Shown in pieces: positions 27,606-39,283 of a stretch of DNA of 64,000 nt (within the stretch, counting starts at the first letter, position 1; every line of letters starts with the position of its first letter). The translations under genes were made by a program, and so were the position numbers. This stretch comes from Rhabditoides inermis (Eukaryota > Nematoda > Chromadorea > Rhabditida > Rhabditidae): contig CAWZYM010000395.1 in NCBI GenBank assembly GCA_963966185.1, forward strand, positions 124,001-188,000, written 5' to 3'. The notes under the pieces are model-generated. The model was given only the letters and a program-made list of their open reading frames with translations. It had not been told where the DNA came from and searched no databases.

Positions 27606-28023
27606 CGCCACGATCGATAACTAGCGGTCATGAGAGCCTGTTTGGACCCCAGGACGATGTCATGTATGTTACACCACACCCAGTTGATGATTGCGGACAT
27701 ATAACAGTGATGAAAAAAAAATATTCTAATGCATCATTATTCACACTAAAATAAATAAATAATGAAACACAAAACAAAAAAAAACGCGCCGATATGTTTA
27801 GTGAGAAATATCTACATTGAAGTTGTGTGTATCTACTTACTACACAATTGAACACGCTACTACACCATTGTGAACACACATATATATACATTTTCGCGAG
27901 ACTCACCTTGATAACCGCTACCGTATTGACCGGCCATTAGATTTTCGTCTGCAAACAATGAATGTCAGAAAACTAGACAAATCTAAAATATGACGCTCCT
28001 CACTCACCATCTCTCCGTTGCAT
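24666..28023 (-). CDS. lifeguard / TMBIM (Bax inhibitor-1 superfamily) protein
   Basis: Multi-pass membrane protein of the lifeguard (LFG/TMBIM) family, which modulates Ca2+ leak and cell death at the ER and Golgi. The N-terminus is cytosolic and Gln/Pro/Gly/Tyr-rich (SQQQPGYNPQYGNPYQNQQ, 26.2-26.3 kb). Then come GDKYAFAFNDRTIRQGFIRKV and seven hydrophobic segments between 25.7 and 24.7 kb. The family C-terminal half is clear: TVYAGLAALLFMVYLAIDVQ, then MIMGGRKYSVSPEDHIFAA and LFLDIVYVFWMLLSLFGGG, with the two conserved aspartates. Exons 28047-28008 and the one starting at 27948 read in frame as MQRRDDENLMAGQYGSGYQ; a later ATG at 27937 is an alternative start. A final spliced exon ends at 24666; without that splice the frame stops at 24717. 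The intron before the Gln-rich exon is long (about 1.6 kb). Confidence 0.88.
27567..27601. repeat. (GA)n microsatellite
   Basis: GA repeat in the long first intron of the lifeguard gene. Confidence 0.9.
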
Positions 28024-28298
28024 TTTCTCGCTCTGGAAGAATAGGATCTGAAATCACGGGTGTCAGTATTGGAAACCTAATCATAGAACTGCTAACACGA
28101 TCCGAAGAATACCGAGAGAACGATAACCGTGACACGAATCGATGATGCATACACATTCGGTTGGGGCAGAGTGTGCACACATTCTGTTCTGACAGTGCGA
28201 TTACTCACGGACAGATCACAAAAACAAAACACGTAACATGCGTTCGAAAGAGAATACCACACCAAACGTTAATATAGACAAGGTGGAGGAGAACTAAC

Positions 28299-28643
28299 CT
28301 GTTTGCTGACAGAGTCGACGATGACCTTGCCGACGATTCCGCCGCCTCCAAGCCCCGCCCCCAGAATGCCCGCCCCGATGCCATGCGACTGCGCGGGACG
28401 AGGAGAGGGGGAGCGGAAGCTGAGCTTGGAGCGAATAGAGGAGGCGGCAGAGGCGGAGGAGGAGAAGAGGGGGAGCAGCGACGCCAGGGCGAGGGAGGGG
28501 TGAGGAGCGGGGAGGAGGAATGAGGCAGGTCGGATAGAGACGGGAGAGAGGGATGCATGGGTGGGGATAGGCAGGGATGGGGTGTTAATCCGGGGTGATA
28601 TTAGAAGAAGAGAGAAGAAGGGGAACCGGGAATCACAATCCAT
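28299..28643 (-). CDS. possible upstream exon with glycine-zipper segment
   Basis: Open reading frame from an ATG at 28643 to a donor-like GTTAGT after 28299. The first part is CT-rich and low-complexity on the coding strand. The last 45 codons look genuinely coding: a basic stretch (RSKLSFRSPSPRP), then a glycine-zipper-like GIGAGILGAGLGGGGIVGKV and IVDSVSKQ. Spliced to the acceptor before 28047 it stays in frame with the lifeguard protein, so it may be an alternative N-terminal exon. It could equally be the end of an unrelated small gene. Confidence 0.35.
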
Positions 28644-29249
28644 TCCGAACACAAAGACGATTCCAAGGCAACAAAGCTTCTCTCGCAATATTCACATCGA
28701 GAAACCATTTCCGATGGCTCGAAAAATGTCGACGTTCTGAATGTCGACATACAGACTGAGAGTCTAATAGAAAGTGCTGGTAATGTAATTAATCGCCAGC
28801 TGTCTTTCACTGCGTTGTGCTTTGCAATATGACACTATTCCTATCTTATCAGGAACCTATCGCTGATAAAATCAATATTTGATTTTGAATTTCATCGAAA
28901 ACGCTTCACAGTACAGTATCTAATTTCCAGATAAAACATTTGCTTTCGTTTTGAGAAAAGAAACCTTTTATGGAACGCACCCCTTGAAGCGTCCTACGGA
29001 ATCGACCGCACAAATATACTCTCCACATATGCAACAATGAAACATGCTCGCCACATACGTATTTGCACTATACTGTACGCTGTACATGACACATAAAGAA
29101 TGTTTCTCTCATCAGGCGTACTACAGAGTGTATTCAGAATAAATCACCTTTCTCTATTTCATCTATTTTTTCCAATGCACATAACAATGTAAGTACAACA
29201 ATTCGTTCGAAAAACAATCGAGAATCAACGAAACAACGATATGTTGTGT
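28644..29249. other. intergenic spacer
   Basis: AT-rich, no convincing exon on either strand. It lies between the lifeguard upstream region and the RING gene 3' end. Confidence 0.5.
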
Positions 29250-29878
29250 CTACTTGTACCACCAGAGACAGCATACGAGGTAGAGGATGCGGTCGCACGC
29301 CGTCGTTGTCTTCTTGCCCGCCTTCTCATTCTCCCGCCTCGCCTCGCATCGCACACATCCAATCCCACTCCAGCCACACTCCGATGCACACTCAAAGTGC
29401 GCCACGTGACAACAACTGAAACACGGATCGATCAATGTCATAAACAGGCTTATACCTGAGAATGACGTTGTGCTCATCGAGAGAGAATACACGGTCGCAG
29501 ATGGAACAAGGCTGGGCATGGGATATCAGCCTGGAACACAGGTGGGAAGAGGAGATAGGGCAGTGACTCTACCTGCGAACCAAATGTGCCTTCACAGGAA
29601 GACTGGCATGGAGACGCGTCGTGGGCTGAGTACGGTATAATACAGCATCCCGTCCATAGACTCACAACGAATCGAGGGAAGAGATTGAGGTCCGTGTCAG
29701 CGGGGCAGATGTAGGGCTGCGGCGGCTTGTCTTTCTCTGCCACATCCTCTTCAGTCTTCTCCTCCTCTCTCTTCTCTCCTCCAATGTACGTGTTTGGCAG
29801 TCCAAACAGTCCATCGTGTTGCCCGAATACATCCTTTGGAAGGCGAGGCGGCGGAACCAGGAACCTCAAAAATACCAT
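29250..29878 (-). CDS. RING-finger protein (putative E3 ligase)
   Basis: Four exons read from ATG 29878: a leader MVFLRFLVPPPRLPKDVFGQ, an acidic/basic linker, then YICPADTDLNLFPRFV. After splicing (acceptor at a GTGAAG before GCACAT) the frame gives AHLVRRLISHAQPCSICDRV, then SLDEHNVILSCCHVAHFEC and SGIGCVRCEAR. This fits a RING pattern: C-x2-C, a spacer, C/H-x2-H, x2-C and C-x2-C, with the Trp of ECGWSG where RINGs often have one. Such domains bind two zinc ions and usually recruit E2 enzymes. The C-terminus is Cys/Trp-rich (DRILYLVCCLWWYK). Length is about 165 residues. Which ligase family it belongs to is not clear. Confidence 0.6.
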
Positions 29879-30387
29879 TCCAGCAGGCAAACAATTACCC
29901 TTTTAACAACTCACATATCAGACCGCCTCGCAACGCATTCGAGTTAAAAATGACATGATAACTATTTTTTTCTGAATCCCTTTTGATATTTATGCTGAAT
30001 ATATGGACCACACACAGCGATAGTGTTCGTGCATCCGTGCAACACCTCTCAAGATTTTAACTTCAGTGAGATTTCGGCTCGTCGATTTTTGTCTTCGTTG
30101 TGTTTTATTATTTTTCGTAGTTTCGTGACATTGAAAACGTCTGTTTTTCTTGTACTCGATTTCTGGTAGATATGTTCGATTTGAGGGGAATTTTGTATAT
30201 TTTAATCTATGAACGTAGAGCATTTTCTCACACGATTCTTATTCTAGGTTTACCAGTTGTTTGTCCCGTGGTTTTAGGCCATCGCTTTAAATTCTCTTTA
30301 TGTCGTATTTTCGTTTGTTATTTTAAATATTGAGACATAAATTTCTTTTATTACATTACTATTTATTGTAGTTTCAGTATATATAAG
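29879..30387. promoter_or_regulatory. divergent intergenic region with candidate trans-splice acceptor
   Basis: About 500 bp between the RING gene (minus) and the integrase-like gene (plus), so it should hold both promoters. The right end is very T-rich and ends TTGTAGTTTCAG about 10 nt before ATG 30388, which fits a spliced-leader or 5'-UTR acceptor. No defined factor site is claimed. Confidence 0.4.
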
Positions 30388-33300
30388 ATGTCCCTCATGG
30401 ACCCGGCGACCATTTCGCTTGCCGACCCTGTTCCTGAAGCTGATGAGCCGCCGCAGGCTTCAGATCTTCCTTCCGCGCCTTCACAGCCTGCTCAGGACGC
30501 TGCACAGCAACATGAACACCACATCATAGAGAAACAACAGTTTATCACTTCTACTCCGGCAAAGACTGACGCTCCTGGAACGAGCACTATGGTGAGTTTG
30601 TTGTCTTTTTTTAAAGTTTTTTTGTTTTATATTTGTTGTTACAGAACACGACACAGTCTCCGATCCGTTCGTCGTCGTCGGAGCCGGAGGAAGAGATGGT
30701 GTGCAGCAGAACGACTCCATTCAAGCGCGCCATCAAATCGTCCGCCAGCCCGTTTCCCCTCGCGCCTCGCCCCACCAATCAGGCACGCTCAATTCAATTG
30801 TCCGACTATGTGACGCGGTGGTGTTGCAGATTACACCGAAGATCTTCAAGTCGACACCGAAGCTGAAGAACGCGCTGGTCGTGACGGTACTTAAACAATA
30901 TATTATGGGTCACGATTGGTGTGTTGCAGCTGAATCAGATCACTGTTTCGATCTATTCGATGTACTGCGAGGAGATGATGAGTGGAAAGAGGCCGGAGAA
31001 CGCGACGGAGGACGAGGCTCGAATCCTCGGAATGATGCAGGAGTCGGGAGACTTTGCCGTCACAGAGCAGCCGTCGGACGAATTGCTGCAGCTAACCGCC
31101 GGCATCATTCACCTCCCAACCAGGAAGCTCATCGTGCCTCCCAACGAGAAGAGCGATGTATGTGACAATCTTGTCACTTGCACTTATTCCCTTCTGTAGG
31201 TGATCTCTCGGGCAGTGCTGCGGTACAGCAATGAGAAGCACCCGGTGGCACTCGCCCTCCAGCACATCCAGAAACACTACGCAGGCATGCCGCCCGTCGT
31301 ACAGGTGAGCTGCGAGAAGGAGGGTGGGAATGAGTGTCTCGCAGCTGCGCAACGAGATCTGCACGGAGCTGAAGCGTGTTCTCCCGGAGGCTGTGAGCGG
31401 CAGCGACGGCGCCCACGAGACGCTTCCCGTCATGGTACGCACTTGCTATTCTCTCTCACCCTTCATTCACTCTTTTTCTTAGATTCGTCGTCTTCGCTCA
31501 GGAGAGTTTGGTGGATCGCCGCCCAAGAAGTCCAAATACAGTTTGTTGAGGAACGGAGCACGAACGGTATGCATAACCCATGATTGATGTATTATGATCG
31601 TATTTTGCAGGAGATGATTCCGGTAAAGCGTCTCAAGATTGACGAGTCGGCGAGGATTCGTAAGGGAACGGGGCGTCCGAGGGGCAGGCCTCCCAGTAAG
31701 AAGAAGGACGTGGAAGAGATGGAGGGAGATGATACGATGACGGAGGGAGAGACGGAGATGGATGGGAGCATGCAGGAGATGAACAGTATGGATGACGGGG
31801 GAGGAGGAGAGGAAATGGAGACGATGGGATGGGATCCGGAAAAGCAGAAGGAGCGCGAACAGAGGTGGGTTATTCCGAAGGCACATCATGGTATAATATT
31901 GTGTATCAGGATGCTGCATCTGAAGGAGTCGATTCCGGCGGGCCGTCCGGTGGCAGACGAGTTCTATGACATTCTGTCAGAAGTGGTGGCTGGACGGCAG
32001 CAGGTGGAACACGTGGAGGAGGAGTACTTGCGGAATGTGCTCAAGATGCGACACAACGGAGAGCTCATCGCCGAGTTCTGGACAAGAGAGGACAAGGAGA
32101 TTGGAGTGAGTGCCGGGTGGAGACTCCGTGTCCGAGCCAACATGAAGCACATCGTCAGGACCAGCGAGGTCGACCAGGTCTGTGTCGGTATTCGATTATT
32201 GGGATGAATTGTGTTCAGGTGTTTTCTGCGCACTACGAGCGTCTCTCGGCGACTCATTCGAAGAAGGACATCCTTCATCTCATTGACGAAGCATTCGCCG
32301 GACTAGTCACGAAACAAGAGGTAAGTTCTTTATCAAATGTCAATTCCACCCCTCGATGTAGTTGTGAATGTCGGCGTGGGTAAGATTGTGATCGAAGTTT
32401 TGGGCAAGATTCCTGGCCCGCTGTTTCTCGAGGCGAACAATCATTCGAATTAGAACAACTGGACAAATTATTGTGTAATATGTTATCATCTGAAATGACC
32501 AAATGACTACTTGTTTACTTTTTATGAATGGCTATTTTCTGTTTCATCAAGACGGTGAACCGTAATAGTACGTACGTTAGCAAGTCTGTAGAATATAGTG
32601 TATGCTCTGTCGTCAGTCCCAAATATTCGTAAATTGATGGCTTGCCACCCTATAGCATCCAAAATATAGATAATGCCATGAGTGAGAACTAATGGGAATA
32701 TTATGGATGAAACGGCGTGATTTTCACGTGTCAGAAAAGCCTCTCTCAAAGAAAACACTCTGAAATTACATTTTAAAAACAACCTGTCATGTGTCATATG
32801 TCATGTGTATCTACTTTTTCTTAGATATTCGAACACTTATGAAGTACATGGCAGAATATACGACGATGCTGACGATGGATATTATAATCATTATGCTGGT
32901 GATGCAGTTAATCTGAATTTAGTTGAAAATTATAATATGTGTACTTTCGTAACTTTTTCATTGTATAATTGCGTTGGACTGGAACAAATCGATACTCGTT
33001 GTTGAAAATCGACGTCTGCATGCAACCATGCAGAGAGACATATTGGAATGATCACCTAACATAAGCAAACATTGTTAATATAAAGTTGTTAGCTCACCGA
33101 TGTCGATGACAAAAAAATTCCAATCCGGCTTCCGCGGAGTTCATATGTTGTTCCTACTATGTTTGCAATAAGTCTTTCGATTATTACGCTTATCTAAATA
33201 TGTTTTGTTAAGATATTCTTGGTTTATTCGGTTTACCTGCAGAAACATGTATGAAATATATGCAGTCATGTACGTCATCCGGTAAACTGTACAGTGAAGT

Positions 33301-36300
33301 TGTGTAACTAATATATCACAATTATCGTATACAAGATTGTTGATTACAAGAACCGTCTGCAATTAGGTCAGTGTCAAATCTTTAACGTATGGAAATATAT
33401 CTTACGTATTGAACAGCGACAGGAGTTGAATACACAATGTACATAATGACAGTGGTCCGTATCGAAATCTAGCGGGGTGGGGATGGGTTACGTTAAATTT
33501 GTTAAGCATTTTTCTTACTTTTGTGTTCTCATGGACGAATAATTTTGAAGTGTAGATTCTGAGACATATGACACTGATCCAAAGAGTAATAAATGCAGAT
33601 ACAAACTGAATATTGTGATTATAACCTGTATTAGACTTTTCTGGTTACCGTGGGAATCGTAGAAAGAAGTAGAGAAACGTTTCAAAACCTTTCAATTTCA
33701 GTTGTGCAATTAATTGACATCTGCAAATTAAGATATGCCTTTTAATACATGTTTACTGACACAATTAAAGAAATATGCTAACAACATGGAAATAAATTCG
33801 AATCTGCCGTTCTTAATCACAAATGCTAAAAAGAGAAAGATAAACGTGCTTTGAGTGAATCAGTGAGTGAGCACAGGTGATTTCAATTATTATGTCACAA
33901 TTTTGTTGTTCAGTGATGTTAATTTATGGTTACTTGTTGCTTTGTAATCCACAATATAATGTCTCATTCGATAATATAATATTTGATAGATGAATGGATG
34001 CAAATTGTTGTAGATGACTGAAGCGGCTCGTCTGGAGGTGCTCAAGGGCTCTCGGGTCTGTTTCCCCAACCAACCCAGGGTGTACGGATACAAGCCCATG
34101 CAGTATCTGCAGGTAAGTAGAGATAGTAGAGATTCGAGAGGGAAGAGACTGAGTTTTCATTGCAGATCGACATGATAGAGATGATCTTGTCGCAGTATGG
34201 GGACAAGGTGTACAGTCATGCACTCATCGTCACCGACCTCTACTCGGGATTCGTGTTCGGCAGGTGAGGGGAGTGAGAGGGAGGGGTGAGTGGAGGAGAT
34301 CATATGTCATTGCAGAGCTCTTGTCGAGAACATTGAGCCGCCTCTTCTGTTGCGCCATCTCATGGACATTTTCGGCTCGTTCGGACCTCCCGGTGTGTTC
34401 GCTCACTGCTTCACTGTATTCATTTTTGTTTTGCAGAGGTGTTCCGCTCATTCAGCAACTCTCCCATGATTGGGGACGTGATGATGCACATTGGGAGGGT
34501 GTTCAAGGTTCATATCAAGAACGTCGGAATCGGGGTATGCGTATCATTACAACCAGCGCGCAGCGGTGGTTGGTTTGTGTTAAGAATACTCGCGCACTAG
34601 AATCCGCAAGAAGCGATTGAGAGAAAGGTTTCTTAGAACCTTTGCGAGAGCAATGTGATGCTTTTTTTTCGCTCCCGGCAGTCAGCGAGGTGCATTTTCC
34701 GGCACTGCCTGGTGGTCGCACTGATATCTCTCGATTTGCTTCTTGCCCCGTGTGCACTGTGGTGTTGTGGTTAGCGATTGCGCCCGTTAATACGCCAGGC
34801 TCGAGTTCGACTCCGGATGGTGGCAAAGTTTTTTGTACTATATGTTTTTACAATGAAATGACATTGGAATGGTAAACTTCCCTATCAGCGTTAACTAAAC
34901 ACTTTTTTTGCAAAATTTACATGATTTTGGATTCATCAAGAGGAGTGAAATGTTGATTTTGTTGAAAAAAGTGTTTTGTGGTTTATGCTAACGTAATAAT
35001 AATAATAATAATTTATTACAGTCAAGATAACTGCGCCACACAAAACTGACGTGTAGGTATAGTATGGAGTTGAAAGGTAATATGAAATGTTATGGAAAAT
35101 GTCTCGTAAAAGTTGGGAACTTGGCATTTGATAGGAATCCGAAGTCTAGCATGACACCCGCCCCCCGGTGCCTGGAGGTGGCTGAGGAGGAGTGCGGGGA
35201 GGGAACCGCGTACGCAATAAGAGACATGCGTGTGAAGGACGGGGCACGTTTCGACAGTGGAGACTTCTCTCTTGCCTAAGTAACCAATCTACGAAGGTTG
35301 ATAACACAGAACAGAATAATCAAGGAATATCTCGATGAAAATATAAAAAAGGATGTTGGCTGGTACTTATAACAGGTATAGGTGTGGTGTGTGATAAGTG
35401 GCAGCTTGTCTGGTGGCATGGATCGGAGGTGTAGGCGATTTGGATAGCGCTCGACGGGGTTCAGTCATCGGTCGGCGGTCGCATGGTTTCAGATAGTGTG
35501 GGTGCGTAGATCTCATCGGCTCATGTCGTGAAAAAACTCACCCGGCTGGCAGCAAGATCGACACACGACCATACAAATCAGATGGAGAGTTTTAGTGTCT
35601 CATAGAGATCTATCTTCGAAATGCGATGACAGAAGAGGGAATGCTTGAGAGAAAAGATGCGAGGATAAGCTTTCGTGAGCAAACTAATGTGTCGCGCGAC
35701 TCGCAACGTGTAGTAATTGTGGAGAAGCGTTGAACGGGTCGCTTTGACTTGCAGCGAAAAAGACCCATGCCTGCCACGCGCGGGTTTGAGACGAAACAGT
35801 TGCGAGAATTTAGTGCTCACTTTGCCCCTGAACATCTTGTGCGCCCGTTGATACGCCAGGCTCGAGTTCGACTCCGGATGGTGGCAAAGTTTTTTGTACT
35901 ATATGTTTTTACAATGAAATGACATTGGAATGGTAAACTTCCCTATCAGCGTTAACTAAACACTTTTTTTGCAAAATTTACATGATTTTGGATTCATCAA
36001 GAGGAGTGAAATGTTGATTTTGTTGAAAAAAGTGTTTTGTGGTTTATGCTAACGTAATTGTATTTCCATGAAATTCAATAAAAGTGCATTCATTATCTAA
36101 AAAAAAACTGGCGTAAAAGTAGAGTTTGTGTTATTGTTTATTCGACGTAATGCAACAAAAGCTCATACATTATTCTATCAGTCGAAATAGTACACAAACC
36201 TGCTCGAGTCGTTGAACCAGATATAGTCTATAGTCGATGTTTCAACGTTAATACAGAGATGTAACATAATTGCTCTCCTACATTTCAATGCAGAAAGAGC

Positions 36301-39283
36301 AGGTTTGTTGACTATTTCGACTGATAGAATAGTGTATGAGCTTTTGTTGCATTACGTCGAATAAACAATAACACAAACTCTATTTTTACGCCAGTCCTTT
36401 TTAAAGATAATATAAATATGTTTTGTATCAATTCATGCCTTCCAGCCGTCTCTGCATACTCAACTGCGTCGTGAAATTATTTCGAAGGCGAACCGTGAAC
36501 TTGGTGTGAAGGAGAGGTACACTTCATATCACTTGTGTTGTGTTCATTCGTGTATCTTTTAGATGGCTTGAGACGCTACCGACCACATGCATCGAGTACA
36601 ACCAGACAGTCAGCAAGACGTTCGACTTTCTCCTAACTCCGTTCGAGGTAATGAAGTCTTTTAATGAGACACCTTTTTTGTGCGCGGACAGCTGTCCCTA
36701 TCTACCTGGCTAGCGTATCGAGCATCGGTGGTTCAGTGGTAGAATGCTCGCCTGCCACGCGGGCGGCCCGGGTTCGATTCCCGGCCGATGCAATGTTTTT
36801 ACAAAATTCGTAAAAGTTTGGAAATATTACATATATTACAAGATTTTTTGATCGTGCATGTACATGTTTTATTTTTTATTTTCTCTATTTTTTAGATGAT
36901 GTTCGGGCGGCGTCCGTGGAGGAACCTGGCAAATCCACCGTGGATTGAGCCAAGGGAGAAGGAGACGAAGGCGAGGAAGAGCGGTGGAGGAGGAGAAGGA
37001 GACGAGAACGCGTCTCAACAAGATGACAACGTGGAGCAGATGGGCCGACCGAAAAAGGGACGCAAGCGAAACGCGGACAGGAAGGTATGCGAGGAAGAGG
37101 GAGAGAGATGGTTGTGTGTTGCAGCCGGGTGTATTGGGAGAGCCGCTCGTTCTGTTCTCGGATGCTCCCGGACCCTCGCCTTCCCTTGCTGAGACGAGGA
37201 AGAAGATCAAGGCACAGGTACGCCACCTATCCCATGCCCCCCCCCCCCTCTACTCACATGTTCAGACTAGTCTGCCGCAGACTGCGGTGTACGACGAAAT
37301 AGGCGACCTGACTGATCCCGGCACGGGATACCTATTCCATATCGGCGATAAGGTGACAGAGTAGAATTGTAACAGATTTATTAAGCTATTGTGCAGGTTT
37401 ACGTGCGCAATCCCTCGCACCGCGATCTCAAAGGCAAGGACAAGGCGGCGGCTGCGAGCTGTAATCCGAGGTAAGAGATGGAAGAACATGGAGAAACAGC
37501 ATCTGCATGTTGAGATACTTCCGTGGTGTAATCGCCGAGTTGGACGTGGCTCATGTGGACTTCCTTTATCGCGTCGTCTACTGGGACGACGGACGCAACC
37601 CCGATGAGATACCCATGAATATGTGGCCAGAAGAAGATGACGTGCAGGTGGGAAAAGTGTATCTGATAGGGTTGATGAGACATGTGCATTGCAGGCGTTC
37701 ACTTGCGAGATGTGGGTGGGTCCGTGGGATGTGACGGCTTCGAGCACCGAGTTGGGAAGACTGCGCAACGCGGGTCGCATCCGACGGGAGAAGGAGGCGC
37801 GATGCAAGTGCGGCAGGCAGGAATGCACCCTGCTGAAGACGGAAAGATGCGAGAGGAACATGAACTACAACTGCTGCATGGAGGTGAGAAGGGATAGGTG
37901 GGGTGGAGAGGAGACAAGTGTGTTAAGGTGTGCGAGGAGGAGCCGGACCGACAGCCGCCGTGCAAGGTGCACATGAGTATGCTGAGCGAGCGACGCGAGA
38001 GGGAGGAGAAGATACGCAAGGGGTGGGAGGAGAGGGAGAGGAAGGAGCAGGAGAAGACGCGACGCGCCGAGCTCGCCCAGCACGCATACACTGCGAGGGC
38101 CCGCCAGATGGGAGGACACGACGTGGTCGCCCCAGCCGGAGACGCCAACGAAACACCCTCGCCACACAAGTTCGACAATATACGGTGAGTGGAAGAGGAG
38201 AATGGAGGAGGAGGAGGAGGAGGAGGAGGAGGAGGAGGAATGGGATGATATGTGTTTTGCAGTGCGAGCAGCAGTGCTCGTTGTCGTCTCACTCCCAAAT
38301 CGGATACGAGATGGACGTTCCTTGACGGCAAGCTGGTGGAGGTGAAGATGGTGGGCAAGGAGACCGGAGTTGTTGCCAAAAAGGCACCCGTGGTGAGTGC
38401 GCGAGGCTACGAGGCGCGGCCAAATATGTACTTGTTCAGATGAAGGTTGAGCGTCGCCTTGTGGCTCGCGCGGCCAATCCATTCGGAGGCGACGGCAGAC
38501 CGCCGCGCATTCACGATCACGCCAAATTCTTCGCGTGAGTCGAGACTCTTCTCAAACACTATCACTAGCCTGATTACAGTGCGGCCGCAAAGTCATCTCT
38601 CGCGGAAAAGCGTGTTCGTTTCCAACAGCCACAGACGAATGGACAGGGAGAGAAGGAGGAAGAAAAGGAGAAGGAAGGAATTGTGATTGGAGAAGCGGAG
38701 GCAGAAAAGGAGCAGATTATGCAAGAAGAGCAAGTTGGGTGCGAAGGGGATGGAGCGGCTGAAGAACTGGAGGAAGAAACTGGTGCTGGAGAGGAAGACG
38801 CGCACGCGAATGACGAGACGGTGGAGCAGGCAGTCGCGGCAGGAGTGGACGAATCCCCTGCTGCTACTAGTAAGGAGGAACAAGGAGCTGCGCAGTCGTC
38901 TGGAAAAGGTACATCATACTATATCTAATTCAGGTTGTGTATGAATGCTGTGTTTCAGTGTTCATGCTGAAGCGCAGTGATCAAGGAGGTTCCCGTTTCG
39001 GTGTTCCCCCGAGTGCGGACGAGCAGAGGACTCCTCTTCCTCTGCCCATGCGTCGTCCCGCCATCCTCAACCACAACTCGGCGCCCCATGCGATGCGAGC
39101 CCTTTCCGTCAGCCACGGTCTGTCACCAGGTCATCTTCCTCTCCCCCTCTCTCAAGAGTGTTTATTGCAGGAACCCCTGGAGTGCCGGCGGCTCGTTTCC
39201 GACAGGAGGGCAATGCGCGTGCTTCGAATGTGGTGTCGAGTCAGCCGATTACCAGGAGGGGGGACGACCCCGATAGTCTCTGA
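30388..39283 (+). CDS. AT-hook protein with degenerate retroelement-type integrase domain
   Basis: Intron-rich gene of some 20 exons, predicted nuclear. The Ser/Pro-rich N-terminus (MSLMDPATISLADPVPEADE) leads to a helical region (30.8-31.5 kb) and an AT-hook with flanking lysines (GRPRGRPPSKKKD, about 31.67 kb), then acidic low complexity. An integrase zinc-binding-like segment follows (THSKKDILHLIDEAFAG; the usual CxxC is reduced to one Cys). The integrase core has YLQIDMIEM, HALIVTDLYSGFVFGRAL and HLMDIFGSFGPPEVFRSF, later RWLETLPTTCIEYNQTVSK and TPFEMMFGRRPW. An SH3-like C-terminal domain follows (FHIGDKVYVRNPSHRD, 37.3-37.7 kb), then a Cys cluster (RCKCGRQECTLLKTERC) and long Lys/Glu-rich coiled-coil-like tails. 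The first catalytic Asp position is kept, but the QSDNG-type second Asp is replaced (VFRSFSNSP), so strand transfer is unlikely. The gene has no RT, protease or LTRs. A poly(A) signal AATAAA lies at 39471. It looks like a domesticated integrase acting as a DNA-binding protein. Confidence 0.8.
32322..34013 (+). other. 1.7-kb AT-rich intron
   Basis: Long intron between the zinc-binding-like exon (ends KQE) and the integrase-core exon (starts MTEAARLEVLKG). It is AT-rich and has no recognisable element or exon. The downstream exon starts with ATG right after an AG, so an internal promoter or trans-splice start is possible, but the integrase fold spans the junction, favouring one gene. Confidence 0.55.
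34780..34997. repeat. 218-bp direct repeat, copy 1 (tRNA-derived SINE-like)
   Basis: This copy and 35841-36058 have the same length and differ visibly at only one base near the left end. The sequence around 34768-34815 resembles a tRNA gene: an A-box-like TGTGGTTAGCGATTGCG and a B-box-like GAGTTCGACTCC. This suggests a tRNA-derived SINE head. It lies in an intron of the integrase-like gene. Confidence 0.75.
35841..36058. repeat. 218-bp direct repeat, copy 2
   Basis: Second copy, starting GCGCCCGTTGATACGCC and ending AACGTAAT. It keeps the B-box-like motif but lacks the A box. The 843 bp between copies holds an (AAT)n run and a 71-codon frame (35064-35279) with no recognised family. Confidence 0.8.
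36107..36395. mobile_element. palindromic MITE with about 96-bp terminal inverted repeats
   Basis: The left arm (36107 to about 36202) and right arm (about 36298-36395) are near-perfect reverse complements starting ACTGGCGTAAAA. Only a few mismatches are visible, around a spacer of roughly 95 bp. There is no coding capacity, so it is a non-autonomous foldback/MITE element. No clear target-site duplication was seen. It lies 48 bp downstream of repeat copy 2 in the same intron. Confidence 0.85.
36722..36792 (+). tRNA. tRNA-Gly (GCC)
   Basis: Seventy-one nt with a full cloverleaf: acceptor GCATCGG/CCGATGC, D arm in GGTTCAGTGGTAGAA, anticodon loop CTGCCAC with anticodon GCC at 36754-36756, and T arm GGTTCGATTCC. 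It is nearly identical to the animal tRNA-Gly-GCC consensus. No intron, no encoded CCA, discriminator A. It is nested, same strand, in an intron of the integrase-like gene (between LLTPFE and MMFGRRPW), where Pol III would use its own A and B boxes. Confidence 0.97.
38202..38240. repeat. (GGA)n microsatellite
   Basis: Trinucleotide GGA run in a short intron of the integrase-like gene. Confidence 0.9.

Noticed and set aside
30388..32321. Polybromo-like or bromodomain reading of the N-terminal part of the integrase-like gene
   Set aside because: Only short acidic and helical resemblances; no bromodomain motifs, while the downstream segments clearly follow an integrase order.
34768..34830. Functional plus-strand tRNA at repeat copy 1
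   Set aside because: Acceptor and anticodon stems do not pair; better read as a tRNA-derived SINE head.
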